From contig JASHOC010000251.1 of the NCBI GenBank assembly GCA_030041305.1, positions 1 through 32,254 on the forward strand: a stretch of 32,254 nt of DNA, read 5' to 3'. Origin of the DNA: Acidobacteriaceae bacterium (GTDB lineage Bacteria > Acidobacteriota > Terriglobia > Terriglobales > Acidobacteriaceae). The notes under the pieces are model-generated. The model saw only the letters and a list, made by a program, of their open reading frames with translations. It was not told the DNA's origin and made no database searches. Positions within the stretch are counted from its first letter, which is position 1, and each line of letters starts with the position of its first letter. Both the position numbers and the translations under genes were made by a program. Below are positions 7,292 to 15,380 of this stretch, piece by piece.

Positions 7292-7447
7292 CCTAACCCG
7301 GCGTAGCCGGAACCCAAAAGGGCATAACATCAAAAGTTTGAACCCTGCCGACAATGCCATCAAAGGCCCATGAACATTGACGATCATGCATAGGTCGAAA
7401 CATTTTCTGCGCAAAGTGTGCAGAATTCAAATGGATAGGTTCTAATG
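7292..7447. repeat. 156-bp dispersed repeat, copy B
   Basis: This is the same length and orientation as 671-826. Left end CCTAACCCGGCGTAGCCGG, including the CCGGC-GTA-GCCGG hairpin; right end ATGGATAGGTTCTAATG. The middle is divergent. It lies intergenic, 91 bases after the monooxygenase stop and 34 bases before the next start, so the hairpin could also help end transcription. The remaining bases of 7201-7481 show nothing else. Confidence 0.7.
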
Positions 7448-7481
7448 GCCGACGCGAGCGTATAGTATTGCGAGGTGCTCT

Positions 7482-8039
7482 ATGCGTCAACCCACGTTCG
7501 AGGTGATACCGGCAATCATACTGATGGGGACCGCTTTGTTTACAGTCTCGAACTTCGGGCAAAATTCGGACTTCAACCTGAATGTACATGCCAAATCCAA
7601 CGTAACGGCAAAGGATATTGGGCTGCCGGTATATCCGGGAGCGACGCCATTCAAGGAAAAGGACAGCGACTCATCGTCGGCAGACTTCCTCTTTTGGCTG
7701 AACAGCTTTCACCTCAGTGTGAAGGCAGCGAGCTTTGTGACGACAGGTTCACCGGATCATGTGCTGGAGTCTTACCGGAAGCCGCTGGCGAGATTCGGCG
7801 AAGTGCTGGAGTGCGACCACGGCAAGCCGGTAGGTTCGTTGACTGCGACGAAGAGCGGGCTGACTTGCGGCGATCCCACGAGTGGACGTATGGGGATGGT
7901 TGGAAGCGGCAGCGATCGCGAACTGCGGGCGGGGACGCCGGAGCAGTCCTGGATCGTAGCGGTTGACGGCGCCGAGAAAGGGAAGACGAAGTTTGGGCTG
8001 GTGGCGCTGGTGCTTCCAAAGGATGAGGACACAAAGTAG
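7482..8039 (+). CDS. Putative secreted protein of unknown function
   Basis: The protein is 185 residues long. The first 27 residues form a likely signal peptide (a short polar start, then IPAIILMGTALFTV). The mature part has DIGLPVYPGATPF, a motif I associate with small exported proteins of Acidobacteria, followed by a domain with two cysteines (LECDHG and LTCGDP) and a Gly-rich stretch. The C-terminus is strongly charged. GAGGTG sits five bases before the ATG. No enzyme motif is visible. It is transcribed alone and faces the CPBP gene convergently. Confidence 0.65.
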   Translation: MRQPTFEVIPAIILMGTALFTVSNFGQNSDFNLNVHAKSNVTAKDIGLPVYPGATPFKEKDSDSSSADFLFWLNSFHLSVKAASFVTTGSPDHVLESYRKPLARFGEVLECDHGKPVGSLTATKSGLTCGDPTSGRMGMVGSGSDRELRAGTPEQSWIVAVDGAEKGKTKFGLVALVLPKDEDTK

Positions 8040-8160
8040 GCGCGTTAAGATCTTCGAACTCCACGAGCGCGTAATCCAATGCAATCTGGGTTTCTGGGCG
8101 GTTGAACGGTCAGCTACTGGGAAGCCAAAACCCGTCCGCAGTTCTGCTCGACGAGCGATT

Positions 8161-8859
8161 TCAGGCCGAACCACGGCCGTCCCCGCGCTGCACCGCGCCC
8201 ATTTCAGCGCCAAAGGTTGGAATCGCCCCGTAATAGAAGTATTCGCCAAGCCCTACCGTGAACAGCCAGCAGCCGTAAAGCGCGTGCTCAAGGCAGGAGG
8301 TCGCGAGCGAGCCGGTCTCGGCGTAGCGAAGCGCAAACAGCAGTCCGCCTGCAAGACTGAGCCCGACCGCCAGCCGATTGCGAAAGATGATGTGCATAAA
8401 GGCGAAGGCCGCTGCACTGGCCACGATCATCGTCCAAGGACGGGGAAAGAGCGCCCGGTAGCGCTCGAAGAAGAAGGCGCGGTACAGCACTCCCTGCGGA
8501 TAAACCGACAGCGCCGGATAGGCCGCCATCACCGCTGCCCAGAAGGCGGGATTCCGTCGCACAAGTCTCCATTCGCGCTCGGGCGCGAAACGGTGGACGC
8601 CAACCCAGATGAAAAGCGCGGTGAAGGTGAACGTAATAAGGATTCCGGCAAGATGGCCGGGCAACTGCCCAGCATTCCAAAGCCGTGTGCGGTCAAAGTG
8701 TGGGTCGCGGATCAACCGCCACCACGCATAGCCGGATGCGATCCATAGCAGCGGGAGCGCTGGAATCCGCGTTGGCGAGAACCGGTAGGCGGCCGGTCCT
8801 GCCACGAACAGGAGCAGAAACTCGATGATAAGCGCGGCGCGGGGCATGGAACTCAGCAT
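8161..8859 (-). CDS. CPBP (CAAX-like) family integral membrane protein
   Basis: The protein is about 232 residues long with roughly six to seven hydrophobic segments. The CPBP pattern is present: motif 1 YPQGVLYRAFFFERY, motif 2 AFMHIIF, motif 3 LEHALYG. In active intramembrane proteases motif 1 begins with two glutamates (EExxxR). Here that pair is Gln-Gly, while the Arg and both His motifs remain. It may be a non-proteolytic or altered branch, or use other residues. The start is uncertain: GTG at 8871, ATG at 8859 or ATG at 8847 are all in frame, and the ATG at 8859 is used here. It is convergent with the secreted protein gene. Confidence 0.75.
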   Translation of the reverse strand: MLSSMPRAALIIEFLLLFVAGPAAYRFSPTRIPALPLLWIASGYAWWRLIRDPHFDRTRLWNAGQLPGHLAGILITFTFTALFIWVGVHRFAPEREWRLVRRNPAFWAAVMAAYPALSVYPQGVLYRAFFFERYRALFPRPWTMIVASAAAFAFMHIIFRNRLAVGLSLAGGLLFALRYAETGSLATSCLEHALYGCWLFTVGLGEYFYYGAIPTFGAEMGAVQRGDGRGSA

Positions 8860-9163
8860 AGCCTGCGCCACCGCCGGTGCTCCTGGCGCGGAATCCGCAC
8901 GGAAGTAGCTGGAACGACTAATAAGGGGGTTTGTTGAAGTGGTTGAGTCGCTGCGATAATTGCAAATCCGCCATCCCCCAAGAACTCAATTTCAAGCAGG
9001 AACTGGTCGGGTGCTTCGCTTTTGCCTCTATGCAAAAGCAATCTCCGGGATGCCGACAATGGATCAAGTGATCCTCATCTTCCGCTTCCGGTCCGATGGG
9101 CGCCCAAAATTATGCACCGACGGCAGAGGCGCCCACATCGAATGGCGCTAGGAGGAAATATTC

Positions 9164-10150
9164 ATGCAAGCTGCGGTCGTTCCCGCTGTGGGGAGTTCGT
9201 GGCAGATCAAGGAGGTTCCACAACCTCAGCCCGGACCGAATCAAGTGCTGGTCAAAATGCACGCGAGCGGCGTCTGCTACACCGATGTGCATGAGACGCT
9301 CGGCCACTTGCCCGGGGCGTTCCCCAGAATCCTCGGCCATGAGCCAGTCGGCGAGATCGTTGCCGTGGCCCCGGACGTCACCACGCGAAAGGTGGGGGAC
9401 CGCGTCGGCACTGCCTGGATTCAGTCTACGTGCGGACGCTGCGAGTGGTGCCAGCGTGGCCGCAGGATGTTCTGCCCCTATCTGAAAGGTACAGGAATCG
9501 AAGCACAGGGCGGACACGCCGAATACATGCCGATGAATGCCGACGCAACTTATTTGATTCCCGACAAAGTTCCTTATGAGCAGGCTGCGCCCATCTTCTG
9601 CGCAGGTTACACCGTCTATGGTGGGCTGCGCTGGGCGGATCCTCAGCCACATGAACGCGTGGCGGTGCTCGGGATTGGCGGGCTTGGGCACTTGGCCGTG
9701 CAATACGCGAAGGCGGCAGGCTTCGAGACGTTCGCGGTTTCGCATTCGCCCGACAAAGACCAAATGATCCGGGAACTTGGCGCTGATGAGGTTGTCCGCG
9801 ACGGCAAGGGCCTTGCGGCGGCTGGAGGCGCAGATGTCATTCTCAGCACTTCAAATTCGACCAAGGCGATGGTGGACAGCATTCAGGGACTGCGGCCCGA
9901 CGGTCGGCTGGTTGCCATGGGCGCCGACGCAGAGCCAATTTCGGTCTCGCTGATCGATCTGATCTCGAAGCGCATTCGAATTATTGGCAGCCAGCAAAAC
10001 GGTCCCGAATATCTCTACGAAGCGCTTGATTTCGTAGCGCAAGGCAAAGTGAAAACGATTGTTGAGACATATCCGCTGGCAGAGGCTCCGAAAGCCTACG
10101 ACCGTGTGGCTCAGGGCAAAGCCAGATTCCGCGCAGTCCTCACAATGTAA
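9164..10150 (+). CDS. Zinc-dependent alcohol dehydrogenase (MDR superfamily)
   Basis: The protein is 328 residues long, a full-length medium-chain dehydrogenase. Catalytic zinc ligands are C38 (GVCYTDVH), H59-E60 (GHEPVGE) and C146 (FCAGYTVYGG). Structural zinc ligands are C90, C93, C96 and C104 (CGRCEWC...C). The nucleotide-binding loop GIGGLG is at about 170-175. The C-terminal half is normal. It should oxidise alcohols or reduce aldehydes with NAD(P); the exact substrate is unknown. AGGAGG lies just upstream of the ATG, an excellent ribosome site. The preceding 290 bases hold no recognised gene. No operon partner follows. Confidence 0.9.
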   Translation: MQAAVVPAVGSSWQIKEVPQPQPGPNQVLVKMHASGVCYTDVHETLGHLPGAFPRILGHEPVGEIVAVAPDVTTRKVGDRVGTAWIQSTCGRCEWCQRGRRMFCPYLKGTGIEAQGGHAEYMPMNADATYLIPDKVPYEQAAPIFCAGYTVYGGLRWADPQPHERVAVLGIGGLGHLAVQYAKAAGFETFAVSHSPDKDQMIRELGADEVVRDGKGLAAAGGADVILSTSNSTKAMVDSIQGLRPDGRLVAMGADAEPISVSLIDLISKRIRIIGSQQNGPEYLYEALDFVAQGKVKTIVETYPLAEAPKAYDRVAQGKARFRAVLTM

Positions 10151-10689
10151 TCCCTAACCCCGCATGCCGACTGGACGCCCCGGAACACCAAGGACCCGCA
10201 CACAAAGGCTTCTGCGCTGGATTTGCAAGTCATAGAAATTCGGATTCAACTGGTTAGCGGTCAAGATCTAGACGCCGATTCAGAGGTTCACCGCAGCCCG
10301 CAAGAAAAGAGGTTTCCCGCATCGCGGGCGGCCTTCCGAACACCATCAATCTCCGACGCTGCCAGCATGCGGGTATAGTGCTTTGCCGCCACCCATTATC
10401 CGACTTACTGGGGCCGAGCACGATTACCAGTGCTCACGATTATGGCTCGGCAGGATTTGGCGCACCTGATTAGGTGAGCACGTGAAGGCCGGTGGATGCA
10501 GAGCGATGCTGTTATTTCGACCGGCAATGTCAGCCATTTGTCTTGCGAGCCGCACGGCTCGTTGGAACTAGGGCGCTGCCTAGGTCCCATTCCCCCGGCG
10601 CAGAACTAAGGCCCATCCTGGCCTAACCACCGCGCTGCTTCCGTGATGAATCCCCTTGCCCGTGCGCCACGCATGGCGGCTCAGGAAAT
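10151..10689. other. Gene-free stretch, nothing recognised
   Basis: Only short open frames occur on either strand and none resembles a known protein. A minus-strand ATG at about 10370 opens only some 26 codons. No convincing terminator, RNA gene or repeat was found. Confidence 0.5.
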
Positions 10690-11748
10690 CTATAGCAAGA
10701 TCTTGGCTCTCGGAACGTCCGGCGGCTCGGCGTGGCCGCAGCATCGCGAGAACATCTTTAATCCAAGGCCGGTAGGCGTGATGTTTGCGACCACAATGTG
10801 TTCCAATGAATTCGCCTTCGATGTCGGTTGCAGCAAGCCAAGGTGATGGAGATGATTCAAATCCTGTTCCACGCCTGTCAAATCCCTGATTCCGGTAAGT
10901 CGTCGGACCTCAGCCATCGAGCATTGAATTTTTTCGCGGAAGACAAACCCGGGCTCCCATCCTTTTCGCGCCGCCCGCGTGCAGGCGAGGTTGAGGATTT
11001 GGATATGACCGGGAAGAAGCTGGGTGAGCAGATTCACGTACCTCCAACTCGAAGCTTCGTCCGCGTCCGCCAGGTGGGAAGAGGCCAGCAGTCCCGCCCA
11101 GGAACGTCGCATCAGTTCGTCGTTGGCGTCCGATCCAAGTTCCAAAACGCGCAGAAGAAGGTCCAGGGGAACCTTTCTGGTGGCGGCGTTGCCCTGCTCA
11201 TCGAGCAGGCCTTCGGCTATGCACCCGACCTCGATGGCGCGCATGGCTTTTTCATCGCCCAAGGTTTCGGTAATGAATTTGACTATCCGGTCTTCCTCGT
11301 AAGGGCCGATGCGAATGAAAAAGGCGAGCGCTCGGGCGGTGCGGAACTGGCCGACGATATCGTTCTGCGGACAGGGAATACGCCCGTTCAGGTCGACCGC
11401 TTTGGCCATCAAGCCCCTCCATGCGCCTGCGTCGAGGGGTTCGGGAACAAAAGTCAGGCCCACGCCGTCATCTCCGGTGCGAACGGACCTGGTGCGGAGC
11501 CTTAGCGGAGGCCCGGAGCGCTTCCCCAGGAAACCCCTCCGTTGCAGGGTCAAGAGAACGCGCGTGCCCGGCAGCCAATGCTCGTCCGTATGCAAGTAGA
11601 CGCCGGTGGCGCTCATGTCTTTAACCCGCGCTCGCTTCTGCTTCGAACCGGTGGAATAGAACACGTCGAAGTGGCGAATGGCAATGCGCCAGTCTTCCCG
11701 CCGTTCACCGAGTCCGATCCGATTGAGCACTTCCCAGAACAACGACAT
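10690..11748 (-). CDS. PilZ domain protein with Abi-alpha (DUF4393)-like C-terminal region
   Basis: The protein is 352 residues long from the ATG at 11748, which has AAGGAG just before it; an upstream in-frame extension is less likely. Residues about 16-115 form a PilZ domain: RREDW, then D44-M-S-A-T-G49 (the D-x-S-x-x-G cyclic-di-GMP motif) and VGLTFV. Residues about 185-350 show the layout of Abi-alpha/DUF4393 proteins: PLDLLLRVLELGS, DELMRRSWAGLLAS, YVNLLTQLLPGHIQIL, and a terminal ITPTGLGL block before a cysteine. Abi-alpha is named for phage abortive infection. A c-di-GMP sensor joined to such a region would be unusual. The PilZ call is strong; the second call rests on motif memory. Confidence 0.7.
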   Translation of the reverse strand: MSLFWEVLNRIGLGERREDWRIAIRHFDVFYSTGSKQKRARVKDMSATGVYLHTDEHWLPGTRVLLTLQRRGFLGKRSGPPLRLRTRSVRTGDDGVGLTFVPEPLDAGAWRGLMAKAVDLNGRIPCPQNDIVGQFRTARALAFFIRIGPYEEDRIVKFITETLGDEKAMRAIEVGCIAEGLLDEQGNAATRKVPLDLLLRVLELGSDANDELMRRSWAGLLASSHLADADEASSWRYVNLLTQLLPGHIQILNLACTRAARKGWEPGFVFREKIQCSMAEVRRLTGIRDLTGVEQDLNHLHHLGLLQPTSKANSLEHIVVANITPTGLGLKMFSRCCGHAEPPDVPRAKILL

Positions 11749-12045
11749 ACAACTCCTTTCCGCCGCCTCGGGTGTTCCCGGCTCAGAGCGCCCCCAGTTC
11801 CCGTCCTGTGTGGAGTTGCGGCGCAACACACAGTTTGAACGAAGCCCGTGCGGCGGACGCATTCGCGTGCCCAGAGCCGACCCTAATCGCTGGCGAGTAG
11901 TATTGGTCGCAGAGAAGGAGGATTTGCCAGTAGTGGGTCAGTTTGAAATTGCGGGCACCGTCTAAAATCTGGGTAGAAGGCTGATCTTCGCCTTCGCGGC
12001 TTCCCTCCAGTTCGCGCCTCCTGATTAGTTCCAAAGTGAACGCCA

Positions 12046-12216
12046 CTATTGGCCGTGCCGAGTCACCTTCAACCAGCGTTGGTAAGCTTCACTTTGTTCA
12101 ACGGCGGTAAGGCCCGGGGATAACAGCGATTCCCTCAAAAATGCAGCAGCGATATTGCATAGTTCCAGTTTCGCGCGAAGGGTCTGAATAGAAGGGCCCT
12201 GGTGGATTTCGTCCAT
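12046..12216 (-). CDS. Small ORF, 56 residues, unknown
   Basis: ATG at 12216-12214, TAG at 12048-12046. The peptide starts MDEIHQGPSIQTLRAKLE and has an amphipathic pattern (LELCNIAAAFLRESLL) ending in AYQRWLKVT. The composition is protein-like rather than random, but no family was recognised. A weak AGGG lies ten bases upstream. A second open frame starts with GTG overlapping the stop (12046, running to 11783) and points toward the PilZ gene; it is less protein-like and is not listed. Both could be chance. Confidence 0.4.
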   Translation of the reverse strand: MDEIHQGPSIQTLRAKLELCNIAAAFLRESLLSPGLTAVEQSEAYQRWLKVTRHGQ

Positions 12217-13005
12217 AGCCTACCCTAAAAATGGCGCACCGGATCTTAGTCTTGGGGGAGATTCTTTATTCAGAGCAATTCTCTTACCAAAGTCGTCGCT
12301 CCCTAGAAGTCGCCTATAATAAGTCGCTTATACCTTGGCCCGGTGCTGGTGTAGACGCCTGTATACGTTTCGCGGCTCTTCGGTGCATCACAGCGTTTAC
12401 TATGCGGCGGGGAGCCCCACCCTACCTTGATTGTCAGAAGTCGCCCGTCAATTGCGACGCGAGATGGGACTGCCGTCTCGGCGCTCGTGCAGCGCCTTAG
12501 CCGCGCTCAAGCACACCAATCAACTGCCCCAATCTCGCAGCGACGAGTCCGGCCGCCACGCCAATTCGACCTGCACTTGCCGACTCGAAAAAAGAACGTC
12601 GCCTCACGTGCCAACGCTAGGTGCAAATCGTATGGCGAGGGATTTGGGATCGATGCCCTCGGGCTCGTCACGCAAACATGGTGTTTCCAGGAATTCCGGG
12701 TAGGTCTCCGGTTATTTGAAGTCCCGCCTACCCGGCTGAATTCAGTTGAATCGCTCCAACCGACGGAACCTGTATAAGACCTCGGCCCAGAATGAAGGTA
12801 CATCCGATGTTCCAAAGTAGCACTTAAGTCCCCTGGGGTGTGACCCATTCCTACCATGGCCCTCCTTTCCCTGGTTGGCTAAACTTTGTGAGACCGATAG
12901 ACCTCATGTAGCTGCTAGGTTACCGCTCTTGGCGGCCGATCAGTCCTGAATGCCTCGTGGCCCACACACATTGCATTCCCATCGCGATATGACTGAGGTT
13001 TGAGC
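12217..13005. other. Gene-free stretch before the MHYT operon
   Basis: Short frames on both strands overlap each other and none looks like a real protein. No tRNA or riboswitch consensus was recognised. The promoter of the MHYT kinase operon should lie near its right end, but no clear -35/-10 pair was found. Confidence 0.45.
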
Positions 13006-14982
13006 ATGAATATGGTCGGCAACGGAGCGGTAATCATCGGTTCTTACGATTACCGCCTGGTTTCATTATCGGTTTTGATCGCAATGCTTGCCTCATACGC
13101 AGCGTTGGATCTTGCTTCCAGGGTAACCGCCGCGCATAGCAGAAGCCGATCATCGTCTGCCTGGCTCTTGGGGGGCGCTACGGCGATGGGCATCGGAATT
13201 TGGTCGATGCACTACATTGGCATGCTCGCTTTTAGTCTGCCGGTGCCGGTCTTATACGATTGGCCCACGGTGCTGCTCTCGCTGCTAGCTGCTATCTTTG
13301 CCTCCGCCATTGCACTATTTATAGTGAGCCGGGAAAAAATGGGCTTACCTGCGGCTCTGGTGGGCAGCATCATCATGGGCGGCGGGATCGCAGCCATGCA
13401 TTACACGGGCATGGCTGCGATGCGGCTGCCAGCCATGTGTTATTGGTCGTACACCCTCGTTGCACTTTCCGTAGTACTCGCGATTGTGATTTCCCTTGTC
13501 GCTCTCTTTCTGACGTTCTATTTCCGCAATAAAGTGAAAGAGAAATGGCTCCTGAAAATCGCGAGCGCCGTATTGATGGGATCGGCGATCCCGACCATGC
13601 ATTATACGGCCATGGCTGCGGCGAGTTTCAGGTATACGGGGCAAACACCCGATCTAGCCCATGCCATCAGCGTGTCCACACTCGGCATCACCGGAATAAC
13701 CATAGTCACTTTTATGGTTCTGGGCCTCGCTGTTCTAACAGCAATGATCGATCGCCGATTCTCGGCGCTTGGAGCGAGCGAAGAACGCCTTCGGCTGATC
13801 ATCAACACGGCGATGGATGCGGTGATTACCGTGAATGCCGAGGGTCGAATTACGAATTGGAACTCCGAAGCGGAGGAAGTTTTCGGGTGGCTCGCGCAAG
13901 AGGCTCTTGGCCGGAAGTTATTTGAACTCATCATGCCGCAACGATATCAAGGGGATCCCGATCTAGACTTGCAGCGCTTCTTTGGTGCGAGATGGGAAAT
14001 GACAGCGCGGCAGAGGACAGAGACAAATGCACAACACCGCAATGGTAGCGAATTCCCCGTCGAGATGGCGATCTCGCCCGTCAAGTTTGACGGGCAATGG
14101 ATATTCAGCATCTTCATACGGGACATCCGCCAGCGTAAGCGGACACAGCAAGAATTGCTTGATGCAAAAGAAGCTGCCGAGGACGCAAACCGCGCGAAGA
14201 GCATTTTTCTTGCGAACATGAGTCACGAATTGCGCACGCCGCTCAACGCCATCATTGGCTACAGTGAGATGTTGGAAGAAGAGACGGAAGGACTAGGCAG
14301 AGAGACCGTCGTGCGGGATCTTCAAAGGATACAATCAGCAGGCAAGCATTTATTGGCGCTGATCAATGACGTTCTCGATCTGTCGAAGATCGAGGCCGGT
14401 AAGATGGCCCTGCATTTGGAAACCTTCGATGTAGCCCAGGTGATAGAAGAGATCGTAAACACAGTTCAACCGGCCGCCGCGAAGAACGCCAATGCTCTCC
14501 AGATCAACGCGGCAAATCTGCGCGAAATGCACGCAGATCTCACAAAAGTCCGCCAGATACTCTTGAACCTGCTGAGCAACGCCTGCAAGTTTACAGAAAA
14601 CGGGGTCGTTTCGCTCAAAGCTGACTGCCGAACAATTGAGGGCCGCGAGTGGCTGCGACTTGAAATTTCGGACACTGGAATCGGGATGACTCCACAGCAA
14701 AGAGAGAAACTATTTCGGGAATTCTCTCAAGTCGATACCTCGATTTCCAGAAAATACGGAGGAACCGGTTTGGGTCTGGCGATTACCTACCGTTTTATTC
14801 AGATGATGCGAGGGACAATCCACGTCGAGAGCGCGGTAGGGCGTGGCTCCACCTTCACAGTACTACTTCCCGTCGAAGGAAAATTGGACGGCAGCGAACC
14901 TTTACGTTCACCAGTCGCGACCGACAATCCAGTCAGATCCGAAATCGGGCAACCATACCGGGGAACGTGCGCGGCGTATTAA
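13006..14982 (+). CDS. MHYT-PAS sensor histidine kinase
   Basis: The protein is 658 residues long. The N-terminal 250 residues carry about seven membrane spans with three MHYT motifs: MHYIGM at 68, MHYTGM at 131 and MHYTAM at 198. MHYT repeats are thought to bind copper and sense a gas such as oxygen or NO. A PAS domain follows (about 258-380: ERLRLIINTAMDAV, ITNWNSEAEEVFGW), then HisKA with H407 (NMSHELRTPLNAI) and an HATPase with N (LLSNACKFTENG), DTGIGM and GGTGLGLAI boxes. All catalytic boxes are intact. It has no receiver of its own; the 15008 receiver is 25 bases downstream and is the likely partner. TGAGG seven bases before ATG 13006 selects this start over the upstream TTG. Confidence 0.9.
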   Translation: MNMVGNGAVIIGSYDYRLVSLSVLIAMLASYAALDLASRVTAAHSRSRSSSAWLLGGATAMGIGIWSMHYIGMLAFSLPVPVLYDWPTVLLSLLAAIFASAIALFIVSREKMGLPAALVGSIIMGGGIAAMHYTGMAAMRLPAMCYWSYTLVALSVVLAIVISLVALFLTFYFRNKVKEKWLLKIASAVLMGSAIPTMHYTAMAAASFRYTGQTPDLAHAISVSTLGITGITIVTFMVLGLAVLTAMIDRRFSALGASEERLRLIINTAMDAVITVNAEGRITNWNSEAEEVFGWLAQEALGRKLFELIMPQRYQGDPDLDLQRFFGARWEMTARQRTETNAQHRNGSEFPVEMAISPVKFDGQWIFSIFIRDIRQRKRTQQELLDAKEAAEDANRAKSIFLANMSHELRTPLNAIIGYSEMLEEETEGLGRETVVRDLQRIQSAGKHLLALINDVLDLSKIEAGKMALHLETFDVAQVIEEIVNTVQPAAAKNANALQINAANLREMHADLTKVRQILLNLLSNACKFTENGVVSLKADCRTIEGREWLRLEISDTGIGMTPQQREKLFREFSQVDTSISRKYGGTGLGLAITYRFIQMMRGTIHVESAVGRGSTFTVLLPVEGKLDGSEPLRSPVATDNPVRSEIGQPYRGTCAAY

Positions 14983-15007
14983 TCCCGACCACGCGCTTGG
15001 CTCATAT

Positions 15008-15376
15008 ATGTCGACAATTCTCCTAATCGAAGACAACGAAATGAATCGGGACATGCTCTCAAGACGTCTGGAGCGCAGGGGATATCGGATTCTTACGGCC
15101 GAAAGCGGCGAACTGGGCATTTCGTTGGCGCATCTGGAAGCGCCGGACCTGATTCTCATGGATATAACACTGCCGGAGATCGATGGCTGGGAGGCCACTC
15201 GAAGGCTGAAAGCAGACAAGAGGACTCAGCATATTCCGATTATCGCGCTCACGGCCTGCGTGTTGACCAGCGATAAAGAGAAAGCATTTGAAATAGGCTG
15301 CGTGGATTACGACACTAAGCCCGTAGACTTCGCTCGTTTGACGGAAAAAATTGGGACCATCCTGGAAGATAGGTAG
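15008..15376 (+). CDS. Single-domain response regulator (CheY/DivK-like)
   Basis: The protein is 122 residues long and is a receiver domain only: acidic pair E8-D9, phosphoacceptor D52 (LILMDITLP), T82 and K104 (TKPVD) are all present. It has no output domain, so it should pass on phosphate or act by protein contact. Its start resembles the next protein's receiver (NEMNRDMLSRRLERRGY versus NEMNRDMLARRLERKGY), suggesting tandem duplication. It lies between the kinase and the GGDEF-EAL gene, with only four bases before the latter. The ATG at 15008 is used because the homology begins there. Confidence 0.85.
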   Translation: MSTILLIEDNEMNRDMLSRRLERRGYRILTAESGELGISLAHLEAPDLILMDITLPEIDGWEATRRLKADKRTQHIPIIALTACVLTSDKEKAFEIGCVDYDTKPVDFARLTEKIGTILEDR

Positions 15377-15380
15377 CACT

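Noticed and set aside
7963..8748. 261-codon plus-strand frame
   Set aside because: Mostly antisense to the CPBP gene, whose membrane-protein pattern is far clearer.
9110..9763. 217-codon minus-strand frame
   Set aside because: Antisense shadow of the alcohol dehydrogenase.
11783..12046. 87-codon minus-strand frame starting GTG at the stop of the 56-codon ORF
   Set aside because: The second half is not protein-like, the start has only a weak ribosome site, and the overlap may be chance.
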